Shown in pieces: positions 10,304-20,500 of a stretch of 64,000 nucleotides of DNA. The notes under the pieces were generated by a model. It did no database searches, was not told where the DNA came from, and saw only the letters and a list, made by a program, of their open reading frames with translations. The stretch spans positions 1 through 64,000 of the forward strand of contig SADC01000251.1 of the NCBI GenBank assembly GCA_004194705.1, read 5' to 3'. The position numbers and the translations under genes are program-made. The DNA comes from Ditylenchus dipsaci. Lineage: Eukaryota > Nematoda > Chromadorea > Rhabditida > Anguinidae. Numbering within the stretch: position 1 is the first letter of the stretch; each line of letters starts with the position of its first letter.

Positions 10304-10661
10304 AGATGGTGTTTCAAGATATTCGCCAGTTTTAAAATGGGCATAACTTTTTTATAGGCCGTTTTCTGTAATTCTGTTTTCACGGATCAATTTCTCTTGA
10401 CAGGCGATTTTGTTTAGTGTATAATGTCAAAAACACGATTTTTGCTTGGTCCCCACTGTGGTTCGCGATTTAGCCATCCAGGGGCCACCCATAGACCAGA
10501 ACCACAAGGGAGACCAAACGAAAATCGTGCTTTTTACGCTATACACTAAACGAAATTGCCCGTCAAGAGAAAACGATTGGCAAAAACAGCAATTCGAAAA
10601 ACGGTCTTTGAAAAAAGTTATGCCCATTTCAAAACCGGCGAATTTCTGAAAACACCCTGTA
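10304..10661. mobile_element. MITE of the CAGGGTG group
   Basis: The right end inverted reads CAGGGTGTTTTCAGAAATTC and the left end is its diverged match, with GTTATGCCCATTTC in both arms. The body carries CGATTTTTGCTTGGTCC and its inverse. Related pieces occur at 54426-55030 (in a GPCR intron), and similar termini at 37339-37919. Confidence 0.7.
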
Positions 10662-11852
10662 TGTAATGGACTCTACCCTGGTCTCCCTATCCAAAAAGTC
10701 AAATTTTGTCTATTTTTTGTCTAGATATATTTATTTTTTGTTTTTATTTGTTTTCTCCTTCACAAAAATATCTTTTACTTGCATTAAAGAATTTAAATTG
10801 CTTCAAAATTAACAGTTAGACTCTTAATTTTGAAGACATTCCAGGATGGTTCAGAATGCTACAAATTTTAGTTGGTTTCTATGTTGCGGCTTGACGGATT
10901 TTATTCGTCGATGGGGATAGTTATAGAACAAGATGATTAAAATGATAAATTTGTTACTGAATGATTATAAATGATTTATTTGTTATAGAATCGTTATAAT
11001 TTAAGAAAGGTTAAAAGACGGTTTTGTTTAAAAAGGTCAAAACAAATGTATTTATGGGTAGTTGCGAACTTTCTGACCAACCTGATAAATCTTCAGTGCC
11101 TTTCTATGTACGGTCTACGCTCGATATAAAGGCATCTCTTTTTAATAAATATATGAAGACATCTCCCTTCTTCTCTCACAGGTATTGTGCTGAATGAAAG
11201 CTTAACATAACCAAAAATGACGCCAAGTGGGGATCATCTAGAAGCACCCTAGTTAATCCGGCACTCCCGCTAATCCGGCACCCAAGGACAGGTCCCGAGG
11301 GTGCCGGATTAACGAGACTCGACTGTAACTGGTGACAAAATATTTTATTACTCGCTTTTTCTTATATAAAAACAAGCTCGGCAGCTCAATTGATTATTAA
11401 AAATTTCTGTCGAAAATCTCGCCGAGATTTTTCATGTGTTCGAGCGAGAAAAGAAAACGAGAAAGCCCATAAGTCCGAGACGAGAAATCGAGAATCATCG
11501 ATCTGGACTCGTGTTGGTGCCAATACTAATTTAATCCAGTGCTTATTGCAATTTAAAAGCAAAAAAATATTTCGACTAAAATTTGAAATTTAAAAAATTT
11601 TTGGGCCCTATCGTTGATAAGAGTAGGTATGTAAAAAATGTGCATTTACATTGCTATTCTGAAACTGTAAGTGTAAATGTTTTTGATGTTGTGACATGCC
11701 TCGCATTTACATTTACAGATAAAGGACTTTCTTATGAGCACAAAATGATAGGCTAAATAAAATCATCCGCTTAAAAGAAAACCACCCATCAAGGATTTTT
11801 AAGTAAATATAGTGTTAAAAACTAAACGCAACACAACTTTATTCATCGTTAA
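10662..11852. other. Gene-free AT-rich interval with a degenerate MITE
   Basis: No coding exon seen. About 11107-11327 looks like a worn member of the CAGTC/CTCGATATAA group (GCTCGATATAAAGGC at left, GACTCGACTGTAA at right) with CCGGATTAACGAG and CTAATCCGGCACCC pairing inside. Confidence 0.5.
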
Positions 11853-12134
11853 AGGACCTGACCTTTTCCTTATCATGGCAATTTGTAATTTTTGAATTGG
11901 CGGGGACCATTTATTTTTTCCGTAATTATTTTTTGAAATGCGAAAATATTTTTTTATTAAAAGTTGTGTGTCTTTTTTTGATGTGAGTTTTTTCTTTTTG
12001 ATTCCTGTTAAAATTTCTTGTTGTCTAGGTGATCCGACATCTCTACCTAGGTCCAGAGTGAGCTGCGTGCCATTGTATTAGATAAGTTTTCATTTCTTTA
12101 CCATCGCCGTCTCTTGCTTTTCTCGTTTTGTTCT

Positions 12135-13109
12135 CAGGGTGGGGTTGCTGGCTCAAGTCTAATAGCTTTGGTGGACCTGAGACGTTTTAACGAGCGGACG
12201 TTATATCGAGCGTCATTTTGAGTACGTCCTTGTCGAGAAAAAACCGTTGGAGATGCTTTTAGAGCGCTGCTTCGATTCTGGTGGCAATCTTACAACACTC
12301 CATTCTTTCCAAAAATCGGTAAACATCAGTGATAAATTTTATTGTTCCCTGTGCAAAACCAGGAAATTTTGGGCAGCCCGAAGGATAATCGGGAAATCGG
12401 ACCAATATTCTGGGCTAATTCGATTGGTGGCAGCCGCATGTGTCGCACCTGTAGCATTTCCGTTTATTCTTCCTTGCTGTTTTACTGAAAAAAACCTGTG
12501 TTATGATCTATATTTCTAGGAGCTTTTCAAATGTGCGGGTATAGCATATTGCATTTCAACTTTCTGAGAGCGGAAGAAATGACAGGAAAAAGAAAAGGGC
12601 TCCACCCTGTTTCGTCCCAAATTGTTTCCGCCAAAAATCGTTATAGCCAAAAACGTTACATTTTTGGTTATAGTTTTTGGCTATAACGATTTTCGGCGGA
12701 AACAATTTGGGACGAAACAGGGTAGAGCCAAGAAAAGTTATCAGAAGAAAACAAGTCTTTTCAAAATCAGTAAATGCAATAGTACGAAAGAATATCATTG
12801 AAAGCGTTTATCACTCATGGAAAACGACCATCGTGAGAAAAGCGCTAGAGGAATGCGAACATGCAAAGATGAGAATTCCTGAAACTCAGCTAGATTTTAT
12901 TGACGGAATATACATAGAGAAAAGTGGCGAGGAAACGAACACAGATTATCTGGAATGTTATGTGGAAAATGACACAACTTATTTGACAGATTCTTTTGAT
13001 GGATATGATGATTGAAACTGTATAATAAATGCGGAGGAATAAAGTACAACAGACAGCACACTGCAAACGGTCCACCAAAGCTATTAGACTTGTGCCGGCA
13101 ACCCCACCC
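12135..13109. mobile_element. Nested inverted-repeat element with coding-like interior
   Basis: Terminal repeats CAGGGTGGGGTTGC... and its inverse (...GGCAACCCCACCCTG), each continuing through TCTAATAGCTTTGGTGGACC. Inside, a second hairpin pairs 12600-12650 with 12670-12722. Two open stretches (12247-12519 and 12677-13015, plus) have protein-like composition but no motif I recognise. No clear target duplication was found. Confidence 0.6.
12677..13015 (+). pseudogene. Unrecognised coding-like stretch inside nested element
   Basis: A 112-residue open frame whose first third is the arm of a hairpin and whose rest looks like a protein end: a V-Y-H-S-W-K-T segment, a Glu/Cys-rich middle and an acidic tail ending D-S-F-D-G-Y-D-D. 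Position inside an inverted-repeat element suggests the C-terminal end of a transposase (for example a CENP-B/pogo-type protein), but I see no DDE residues and cannot assign it. Confidence 0.35.
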
Positions 13110-13525
13110 TGAAAGGAATCAAAAAAAAAACTCACATCAAAAAAAGACACACAACTTTTAGTAAAAAAATATCAAATGGTCCCCCGACAATTCAAAATTA
13201 CAAATTGCCATGATAAGGAAGAGGTCAGGTCCCTTAAACAAGTCGGTCTTCAAGAGTCAGTCTTGAAAATGTTTAGTTTAAATTTTAAACTTTAAAATGT
13301 CTTGTCCTCAAAATTTGAACCGCAATATTCGGGTTGCAAATGTCACATACTCACATTTCGATCCTTAAATCTCGGTCTTCGTATGTCGGACTCTAAGTAT
13401 CGGTCTGCAAAAGACCATTTTTATTTGTCTCTCCTTCAATGTTGCATTCTTAATAGTTCGTCTTTATATATCGGGCCACAAATATCAGTCTTCAATTCTC
13501 GGCTTTTGAAAAAGTCAATCTTTAA

Positions 13526-13756
13526 AGGGCCATTGCCGTCTCCGACAACGGTGTCCCCCGCCAATTCAAAATTATTTCTTTATCGTAGGATTTACGAACG
13601 AATTTTCCTACTTGGTTTCTAACAAAACTATACCTAAAATTAAATTTTATGCCTCGTTTTGTTAGAAACCAAGTTGAAAAATCCGTACAGAAGTTGAAAG
13701 ATAAGGCAAAAAATTTTGAATTGGGGGGGACAATTCAAACAGGTGGCATTGGCCCT
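13526..13756. mobile_element. 231-bp TTAA-flanked MITE
   Basis: Termini AGGGCCATTGCC and (inverted) AGGGCCAATGCC with TTAA at 13522-13525 and 13757-13760. The body carries TTGGTTTCTAACAAAAC and its inverse. A sister of 234 bp with the same body is at 63478-63711, also TTAA-flanked. piggyBac-like by target; non-coding. Confidence 0.88.
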
Positions 13757-13760
13757 TTAA

Positions 13761-14292
13761 GATTATTCCTTAAATTTTAAGGCCCACACGTCACCAGGCC
13801 TTCAGCTTCATATTAGTGGACTGAGATTGTTTTTCGATCTGCAAAAAGTATCTCGAAAGGATCGCAAATGAGACAAAAAGCATGAGAATATACCAAAACA
13901 AACGGAAAAATAGAAAAATATGCAAAAAGACAATGAGGTGATCAAAAAAGATATAAATAAAAAAATTCCAAAAAAAACAGCATGGGAGCCCTATTTTTTG
14001 AAAGGCGTGCGAACACATATAGAGCCAAGGAAATCATAGGCTAAATAAGTGCACTGCAGCCTGAAAGAAAACAATCCATGATTCAAAGAGTCGTTGTGAA
14101 AACTGGAAAAATTATGGTCACTGCAACACAGTTTCTTCGCCAGGTTTTGCAACAGTTGTGCTATGGAGGTCTGAAAGACCACACAGTCAAACGTTACAGT
14201 CGGTAAATTTAGTGTTCAATAACTAAGCAACACAACTTTATTTCCGTCATACGGGTCAGGAGAAATTCACCATTAATAATATAGCAGTGATT
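13761..14292. other. Interval downstream of TPT1
   Basis: AT-rich sequence between a TTAA element and the TPT1 stop codon. It should contain the TPT1 3' UTR and poly(A) site (minus sense), but I see no unambiguous AATAAA close to the stop. No other exon recognised. Confidence 0.4.
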
Positions 14293-15000
14293 TCAAGTCT
14301 TTTCTTCGATGATACCGGCAGCAATAAGCATCAAATAGGGCGATTCACCCTCCGCTTCGTCACGGTATTCCACAATGGCCACTTGTCCCTCACCCTTGCC
14401 TTCAGCCATGTTCTCGCCTAGAAATTATGAGAGAGCGAGTGACACAACGATATCATCTAACAAGCAAAAACTAACCGATGAAAAACTGGAGCTTCTTGAA
14501 ACGATCCTTGCTGAGCAGAGAGAGAATCCAAGCTTGAATCTTTTTCTTGAAAGCATCCACTTGCTCCTTCGGCTTGCTAACCTTCTCCATGTGCTCGATC
14601 ACCTTCTTCATGAAACTCTTGATATAGCTCTTGAAACGTGGCAATGTCCTCGTAGCAGTTCATCTCTTGAAGGCGATGATTCAGCACAAAGTCAATTCCA
14701 CGCTCAACCTGCTCATCATTGCCATCATCTGCGTCTTCGCCTTCAGCCGAGGGATTGGAACCAGCCACTGAACACCAAATTGAACTGGGAGCAATTGAAA
14801 TAGCACCAACTTACAAACAATATCTCCATGCTTACGCACAACATGTTTGCCCTTGAATTCGTAGATAAGATCATCCACCAGCTTCATTGGGAAAGAATCA
14901 CTGCAGAGCTCATCCTCTATAAAAAGGGATTTTAATTCAGAAAATGGTAGTTTAACAAGTCCTCGGACCAACCAGAAAAAGCGTCTTTGAAGATAATCAT
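14293..15000 (-). CDS. TPT1: Translationally controlled tumour protein (TCTP), 4 exons
   Basis: Small cytosolic guanine-nucleotide-exchange-helper/histamine-releasing-factor family protein, abundant in growing cells and linked to translation and survival; about 181 residues against 172-181 in animals. Exons (minus): 15000-14973, 14916-14815, 14767-14476, 14417-14293. Visible landmarks: start M-I-I-F-K-D, the acidic flexible loop after A-G-S-N-P-S-A-E-G, the signature around N-H-R-L-Q-E-M-N-C-Y-E-D, and the C-terminal F-F-I-G-E and V-E-Y-R-D segments. Wording is especially close to nematode TCTP. All introns are 48-58 bp and splice phases agree. One anomaly: the run TTT at 14634-14636 holds one base too many for the frame (after ...D-I-A-T), which I read as a homopolymer error. 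It starts 176 bp after the RPLP0 stop on the same strand, as expected for the second gene of an operon. Confidence 0.95.
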
Positions 15001-15176
15001 TTTACTTGCCAAAACACGTCAAATTTAAATCTATAAGATGGGAATCCACATTTAGGTCAGTGAGAGGGTTCGGAAACATTAAAAGAGCAACGCAAGATCC
15101 ACGTCAAGGAACAACAACATCAGCAAAACAGCAATTTATCTTTAACAAGGCTCCTGAGAGAACAAGGACAACAAGT
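15001..15176 (-). promoter_or_regulatory. RPLP0-TPT1 intercistronic region with trans-splice-like acceptor
   Basis: Only 176 bp separate the RPLP0 stop from the TPT1 start. In the minus sense a splice acceptor (CATCTTATAG, ending at 15031) lies 30 bases before the TPT1 ATG, with no coding exon in front of it, as expected for spliced-leader addition to a downstream operon gene. No AATAAA is visible. Whether trans-splicing occurs is inference. Confidence 0.6.
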
Positions 15177-16427
15177 CTAATCAAACAATCCAAAGCCCAT
15201 ATCCTCATCTTCAGACCCTTCTTTTTCTTCCTGGACTTTCTTGTTCTCAGCAGCTGCCACCGGCACATCAGCAGAAACAGGAGCAGTAACAGCGGCGACA
15301 AACTTGGACGGATCAGCCAAATATTCCTTCAACTTCACAGCTTCCTCGAAAACAACATCAGTTTCAGCAGCAACAGCCAAGAGACGCTTGAAGGAATTAA
15401 CAATCACGTGCGGAATTGAGGCCTTTGTGGGATAACCGATTTCCAGGGACACAGACGCAATATATCGCACACCTTGCAGGAATCGGAGTCGCAAGCCTTC
15501 GGCAGTCATATCAAGCACTTCCGGAGAGTAGATGTTGCCAGTTTCATAAACCTGCTGCACAATTAGCCCATACCTAGACATGTTAAGACATGTTACAGCA
15601 TTCATTGTTACTACACGAAACTTACGAAAATGGCTGGATGTTCAACATGTTGAGAAGAGCTGACTCCGAAGCACCCACTTTGTCCCCGACCTTAATCAGA
15701 TGCACTTCATTGAGAATTTCGATGGTACCACGGGAGATCTTAGTCGGAATCTGAAGAGCCTGGAAGAATGACGTCTTTTCCGGACCCATACCAGTGTTTT
15801 GAGGAGGAAGCTTCACATCAACAGGTGCAATAGCACCGGCTAAATAGAAAAGTCATGGGAAACTTGCAGGATCTTAGCTAGTAAGGTACCTTTGGCAGGA
15901 GCACCCTAAAATTCGAAACTGAGCTCAGGAAAGGAATGTTGCAGTAAGAAATTACGTACACGTTTGTTATCGAGAAGCTTGTTTCGAATGTCCCCGAGGT
16001 CCTCTTTGGTAAACACAAATCCAACGTTCCAACGATGTGTGGCAAAAGCTTTTCCAGAAGAGGGTTCTGCTGAACATGCCCACGAATAGCCTTGCGAATC
16101 ATCGTGTTTTTGCCCATCAGAATTTGACCGTGACCTGAGAGGAAGAGAAGACATATAATTGACACTACATTCAGAACTACAAACCACGCATAGCATGTCG
16201 GATCTCCTGCATTTGCTTTGAGCCAACATTGTCTACGCCCACAAGAAAAGCTAATAATTACATAAATAAAAAAACTAGCGGAAGGAAAAAGAGAGAACCT
16301 TTGGATACTCATCGAACAGATTCTAAGATACGAAAAATAAAAAATGCTGAAGATTATCGAGAGGTAAACATACGGTAATCCGACCAAAATAATTCGCCTT
16401 CCAAGCAGCTTTATCTTCTTTCACCAT
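15177..16427 (-). CDS. RPLP0: 60S acidic ribosomal protein P0, 7 exons
   Basis: Stalk-base protein of the large ribosomal subunit that binds rRNA and anchors P1/P2; about 315 residues against 317 in human. Exons (minus): 16427-16374, 16322-16299, 16250-16185, 16134-15960, 15905-15890, 15839-15626, 15573-15177. Landmarks: N-terminal [48 protein letters not shown], an Ala/Val-rich hinge and the acidic tail ending M-G-F-G-L-F-D shared with P1/P2. Exon 5 is only 16 bp. Two places lack one base relative to the frame: the end of exon 2 (a G run at 16298-16299) and GGAAC near 16026 in exon 4. Introns 46-59 bp. An acceptor-like TTTTAG ends 32 bases before the ATG, similar to TPT1. Likely a functional housekeeping gene with two sequencing errors. 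Confidence 0.96.
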
Positions 16428-16600
16428 TGCGCTCAGAATTGAATTTGAAGCGATCAATACTAAAACAGTGTTGTAAGACTAGGCTAGTAGGCATTGTAGG
16501 GGCCTGTCGGCGCCTTTATTCCTCAATTTTCATAATCTCCTGCAACTTACTCTGATTATGAACCCCTCTAATCATTAGGCCCTTCGACTTAGATGACCCA

Positions 16601-17988
16601 CAGTGCGTATCATAATGATAGGAAAACACGAGTTTTTGCAAAATAGTTAAGTTTTTTGTTCAAAAAATTCCTACTTTTCAAACACAATGTTGAATTCAGC
16701 GTTTCCAAAAAACAGAACACAGAATTAACCACAGAATTTTTAAAAGTGCTCGTAATTGTGTTTTTTGTATGGTATTTTCGCTAATTTTTTGTGCGTTTTG
16801 TTCAGCGTTAAAAGTTGCGGTAGGGGACCATACGCGTTTCGCAAATTTTCCACAAAAACAGCAAAAAAATTTGACTTTTGTCTTGAAAAAGTCAAAAACA
16901 GAAAACAGAATTCTGTTTTTGACTTTTTCAAGACAAAAGTCAAATTTTTTTGCTGTTTTTGTGGAAAATTTGCGAAACGCGTATGGTCCCCTACCGCAAC
17001 TTTTAACGCTGAACAAAACGCACAAAAAATTAGCGAAAATACCATACAAAAAACACAATTACGAGCACTTTTAAAATTCTGTGGTTAATTCTGTGTTCTG
17101 TTTTTTGGAAACACTGGTTGAATTACATCAAAATGATGCTATTCGTGATAAAAAAAAGTGGTTGGTCTTGAGTGGAATTTTTTTACGCCCGTTAAACCGA
17201 AAAAATGCCGTATCATTATGATAGGAACTTTTAGTAAAAACACGTTTATTGACTCTATAACATAACCATTTGGATGAATAACAGATTTACAATGTAAGCC
17301 CTGAATCTTAGCTACAATTTGGTAGATCAAGCTCTTCTTTTTGATTATTCCGAGAAAAGTTATGACCATCAACAAAAAATTGTCGATTTCTAGTCAAACC
17401 TCTATTTCTGCCTTATTTTAGGACATTCTTACTTCTTTCAACTTCAACCGTCCGTTTCTAGGCTTTTGCAATCCTTTGAAAAAGGTTGATATGTCATTTT
17501 GTAGAGAAATTATTAAACTTTCAAAAAAATGCATTAATTGATAGCTTTCGATATTGAAACTTTTAACAAAAGTCAGTATTTATGCGATCAAACAACCATT
17601 TCCTTATATTTACTTTGATTTTGACTAGAAATCGACAATTTTTTGTTGATGGTCATAACTTTTCTCGGAATAATCAAAAAGAAGAGCTTGATCTACCAAA
17701 TTGTAGCTAAGATTCAGGGCTTACATTGTAAATCTGTTATTCATCCAAATGGTTATGTTATAGAGTCAATAAACGTGTTTTTACTAAAAGTTCCTATCAT
17801 AATGATACGGCATTTTTTCGGTTTAACGGGCGTAAAAAAATTCCACTCAAGACCAACCACTTTTTTTATCACGAATAGCATCATTTTGATGTAATTCAAC
17901 ATTGTGTTTGAAAAGTAGGAATTTTTCGAACAAAAAACTTAACTATTTTGCAAAAACTCGTGTTTTCCTATCATTATGATACGCACTG
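16601..17988. mobile_element. Fold-back element, CAGTGCGTATCATAATG termini
   Basis: Left arm from CAGTGCGTATCATAATGATA returns inverted at the right end. The inner arms (about 17120-17395 and 17626-17880) also pair, with a spacer near 17400-17625. The right side is followed by TA but the left is not. It is interrupted by a second element at 16697-17116. Interior sequence around 17625-17710 is shared with the intronic element at 26732-27414. Confidence 0.82.
16697..17116. mobile_element. Nearly perfect 420-bp palindrome inside the previous element
   Basis: Termini CAGCGTTTCC / CAGTGTTTCC (inverted), flanked by GTTGAATT at 16689-16696 and 17117-17124, a perfect 8-bp duplication. The arms are so similar that both strands yield the same predicted peptides. 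The centre is near 16907 with essentially no spacer. hAT-like MITE by duplication length and CAG ends; no coding capacity. Confidence 0.93.
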
Positions 17989-18278
17989 TATATCTAATCT
18001 CGAACTCAATTTTTTAGAATATATTTTTTGCGTCTTTTTAATTCACATGAGCTCCGGTGATACTGATTTTATGCTTTAGCACCTGAAAATCTCGAGTCGT
18101 CCCCAAAATTTTCCAATTTTCGACGGTATTCATGTTTATCGAAGTATTACTATACCTAACCCTCGCCCACGTAATCAATACATGCAGTTAATTAAAATTT
18201 CCTCAAAAATCTTTGACCTTCAATCCGTATTTGGTTAGGACGAAACTGAAAAATGCCGTCTTTTGACTGAGAAGTGCC

Positions 18279-18527
18279 GGCTGTACACCGAAATATACGC
18301 GCCAATTTGGAACTTGGTCGTTTTGGTACGAAATTTTCGTGCTGTTACCAAAAATTTACTCACCGAAACAAACCGCGTATTAAAAAACCTCTTACCGAAA
18401 TACCGTTTTTCGTGCTGTCACCGAAAAATTTCTTACTAAAAATCCCTTAGCGAAACAATTCTCACTAAAAAATTTCGTACCAAAACGACCAAGTACCAAA
18501 TTGGCGTGTATATTTCGGTGTACAGCC
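18279..18527. mobile_element. 249-bp palindromic element with 8-bp duplication
   Basis: Ends GGCTGTACACCGAAATATAC and its inverse. Flanks 18271-18278 and 18528-18535 are both GAAGTGCC. The surrounding sequence itself carries repeats of GAAGTGCCG, so part of the flank similarity could be pre-existing. Confidence 0.8.
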
Positions 18528-19400
18528 GAAGTGCCGTCTTTTAGCTGAAAAGTGCCGCCTTTTTTATGTTTAGTAAGGAAAGTTGAAAAGTGCCAATTAT
18601 CTGAACAGTTTTTTCCAAGTGATAACGCTATCAGGTAGCCCTGCGACTCAAGTTTTTAACAGCGTTTCATTTGCTGCCACCAGGGAACTGCAAACACGCC
18701 TATATGGCCAGAAATAGGCGTAAAATAGGCGTATTTTTACGCCTATAAATAGGCGGCATTTTCCTGCGATAGACGTTACGCCTGAGATTAGCGTAGACGC
18801 CTAAGTTAGGCGTTTACACCTATTTCACGCCTATTTGAAGCGCCAATTCAAAATCGTGTTATTTTACAGACTAGCTTATTTAAAAGTTTATTCGATAACG
18901 CCAACCGTTGGCGTTATCGAATATCGCGTTTTTTCTAACTTTTGCATAAAACACTATAAATTTGCATTTTTCGCATACGTCCTTAGTACCAAATGTAGCA
19001 AATTACTCCTCTATCAAGCCCTCGGTTTCGTTTGAGAAAAATATGACAAAAACACTTCTAGGATTCAATAAAGTCAACCAGGTAAAGAAAATTTTTAAAC
19101 TTTTTTAACAGAAATCAATTGTCATTTTGAAATTCTGCAGGTTTCATGGGCAAGTGATGGCTTATTCGAAAGCCTCGGTATGAGAATTATTCGGTCAACA
19201 GCATTTCACAAAAATTATAAAAAAATCATATCTGAAACACAAAACAATCATGGTCCAAAATTGACCATTTTTCGAAATTTTTAATTTGGCGCCAATTTCT
19301 CCTAATGATTATGAATTAAATTTTGGGCCCTGTGAACCGTAGTCAATCCATTTTTCACCAATGATCGTAGTGTTGCGTCTTCGACGCAAGTGATGTCTAC
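18528..19400. other. Interval with small repeats and a 31-bp palindrome
   Basis: Contains reiterated GGCGT/ACGCC motifs at 18700-18840 (as in ATAGGCGTAAAATAGGCG) and a palindrome with exact 15-base arms at 18891-18921 around GCCAACCGTTGGC. No coding exon or longer element could be delimited. Confidence 0.45.
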
Positions 19401-19424
19401 AAATTTCTTCACTTTCCCAGTCTG

Positions 19425-19500
19425 GGTTTGGTGGCCTACTGGTTAAGGCATTTCCCTGCGGATCCAAAGGGAGTGGGATCAAATATCCCTCCATTCCCCT
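19425..19500 (+). repeat. tRNA-derived SINE head or degenerate tRNA
   Basis: TGGCCTACTGGTTAAGGC resembles an A box and D arm, and GGGATCAAATATCCC about 40 bases later resembles a B box and T arm. The arms are imperfect, and no clean acceptor stem or anticodon arm forms, so I call it tRNA-like, not a tRNA gene. Confidence 0.45.
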
Positions 19501-19519
19501 TTTTCCAATTCACGAGCTG

Positions 19520-19811
19520 TTGGCCGTGCCGCTCGCGACATGGCGATCTTGGCGTGCAACCGACCTGCAACTTCCTGGTCCAGTAGTCAAAGAACAGGTC
19601 CAGCAGGCAGAGAAGCAAAAAGGACACAATTCTTCTGGAGTAATTAAAAAAAGAGTTCTACAAGTATTCATTGAAGCTACACCCGGACATAAATTCAGAT
19701 CCTAATGTGAAGGAAATTTACAAACTGATGACGAAAGCCTACGATACTCTTTCAGACCCAGAGAAACGAGAAGCATATAACAAATATGATCAATTTGTTG
19801 AAAGTTGTTGA
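19520..19811 (+). pseudogene. DnaJ (J-domain) protein fragment
   Basis: Translation shows the back half of a J domain: L-H-P-D (the HPD motif that stimulates Hsp70 ATPase) at about 19676-19690, then I-N-S-D-P-N-V-K, Y-D-T-L-S-D-P-E-K-R and Y-N-K-Y-D, ending at TGA 19809-19811. Upstream sequence (H-N-S-S-G-V-I-K-K) continues the domain but is one base out of frame, with an extra A in a seven-A run near 19645. Helix I and a start codon are not seen, and a tRNA-like repeat lies just upstream. It may be the last exon of a J-protein gene or a retrocopy fragment. Confidence 0.65.
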
Positions 19812-20010
19812 ATCGACTCATCTTGCGGAATCCATTTAACTGGCTGAACGATGCAAGTCAATTCAACCAGTTGAATCGTTTCAACTGGCTGGATTGGTCA
19901 ATCTTTCCATTTGAATCGATTCAACTGGCTGGGTAGATCCATCCATCCATTTTAATCGATTTAACTGGCTTGATCTAATTTATTCATCCAATCATGCCTC
20001 AACCATCTGA
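19812..20010. repeat. Imperfect tandem repeats of TCAACTGGCTGG
   Basis: Three or four units of about 45-55 bp, each containing a TTGAATCGATTCAACTGGC-like core, run directly after the J-domain stop codon. The core is itself partly palindromic (GAATCGATTC). Function unknown. Confidence 0.65.
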
Positions 20011-20258
20011 CATCCAATGTCCTTCTGACATTTTTCAATTGATCATTGAATCATTTGCCTTCCACTCTCCATCATCTAATTCATCGACTCATTTTCTATC
20101 ATCCAGAGGCCTACAACCCTCTACAATGCAATATTCAATCAGACACAACCCTTACAGTGCAACTCTTCACTAGTCAACTTCCAATCATCGTGGGGTCTTT
20201 CCAATCTGAATTGTTACAATCACCAGGGCTCTACAATGCAATAAGTTAGAGGGGGAGT

Positions 20259-20500
20259 GTAGAAGAGTGGGGGACGGGAAGAAGGAGAAGAAATTGAATG
20301 CCCAGGCCGGCCCGCGGATGCGGGGCCTGAAAAACTAGTCTTCTCATACTTACTATAGCGCTGTTTTCTGTGTGTATGTAACGGACTGGACAAAATGAGG
20401 TCACAGGTTCAATTCCGCGTGGTGGGGAATTATTTTTTTGGCGTATTTTTTTGAGAAATCGATGTTGTGACCAATACATAAAATGTAGCTAATAAATAGA
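20259..20500 (+). other. Possible retroelement-like end with tRNA B-box motif
   Basis: AGAGGGGGAGTGTAGAAG at 20249-20266 looks like a polypurine tract followed by TGT, as at the start of a 3' LTR. At about 20399-20420 CACAGGTTCAATTCCGC resembles a tRNA B box, shared with the SINE-like repeats near 41600 and 42720. No partner repeat or coding region was found, so this is weak. Confidence 0.25.

Larger units (their letters stand above)
11853..13233. mobile_element. piggyBac-like element with TTAA duplication (1381 bp, nested insert)
   Basis: Termini AGGACCTGACC and (inverted) GGGACCTGACC are flanked by TTAA at 11849-11852 and 13234-13237. Arms of about 170 bp pair (GGCAATTTGTAATTTTTGAA left, its inverse right). 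The interior is a second inverted-repeat element at 12135-13109. No piggyBac transposase was recognised. The much shorter TTAA elements at 13526-13756 and 63478-63711 share a GGCGGGGACAAATTC-like motif. Confidence 0.8.

Noticed and set aside
15006..15435. Plus-strand open frames of 137 and 64 codons opposite the RPLP0 end
   Set aside because: Antisense shadows of the RPLP0 last exon and intercistronic region.
15177..16427. RPLP0 as a processed pseudogene because of frame breaks
   Set aside because: All introns are present and the breaks are single bases in runs, unlike a retrocopy.
16696..17088. Overlapping 100-120-codon open frames on both strands predicting the same peptides
   Set aside because: They are mirror images produced by a palindromic transposon, not genes.
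20249..20500. Full LTR retrotransposon
   Set aside because: Only a polypurine-like tract and TGT are seen; no second LTR, primer site, reverse transcriptase or protease.
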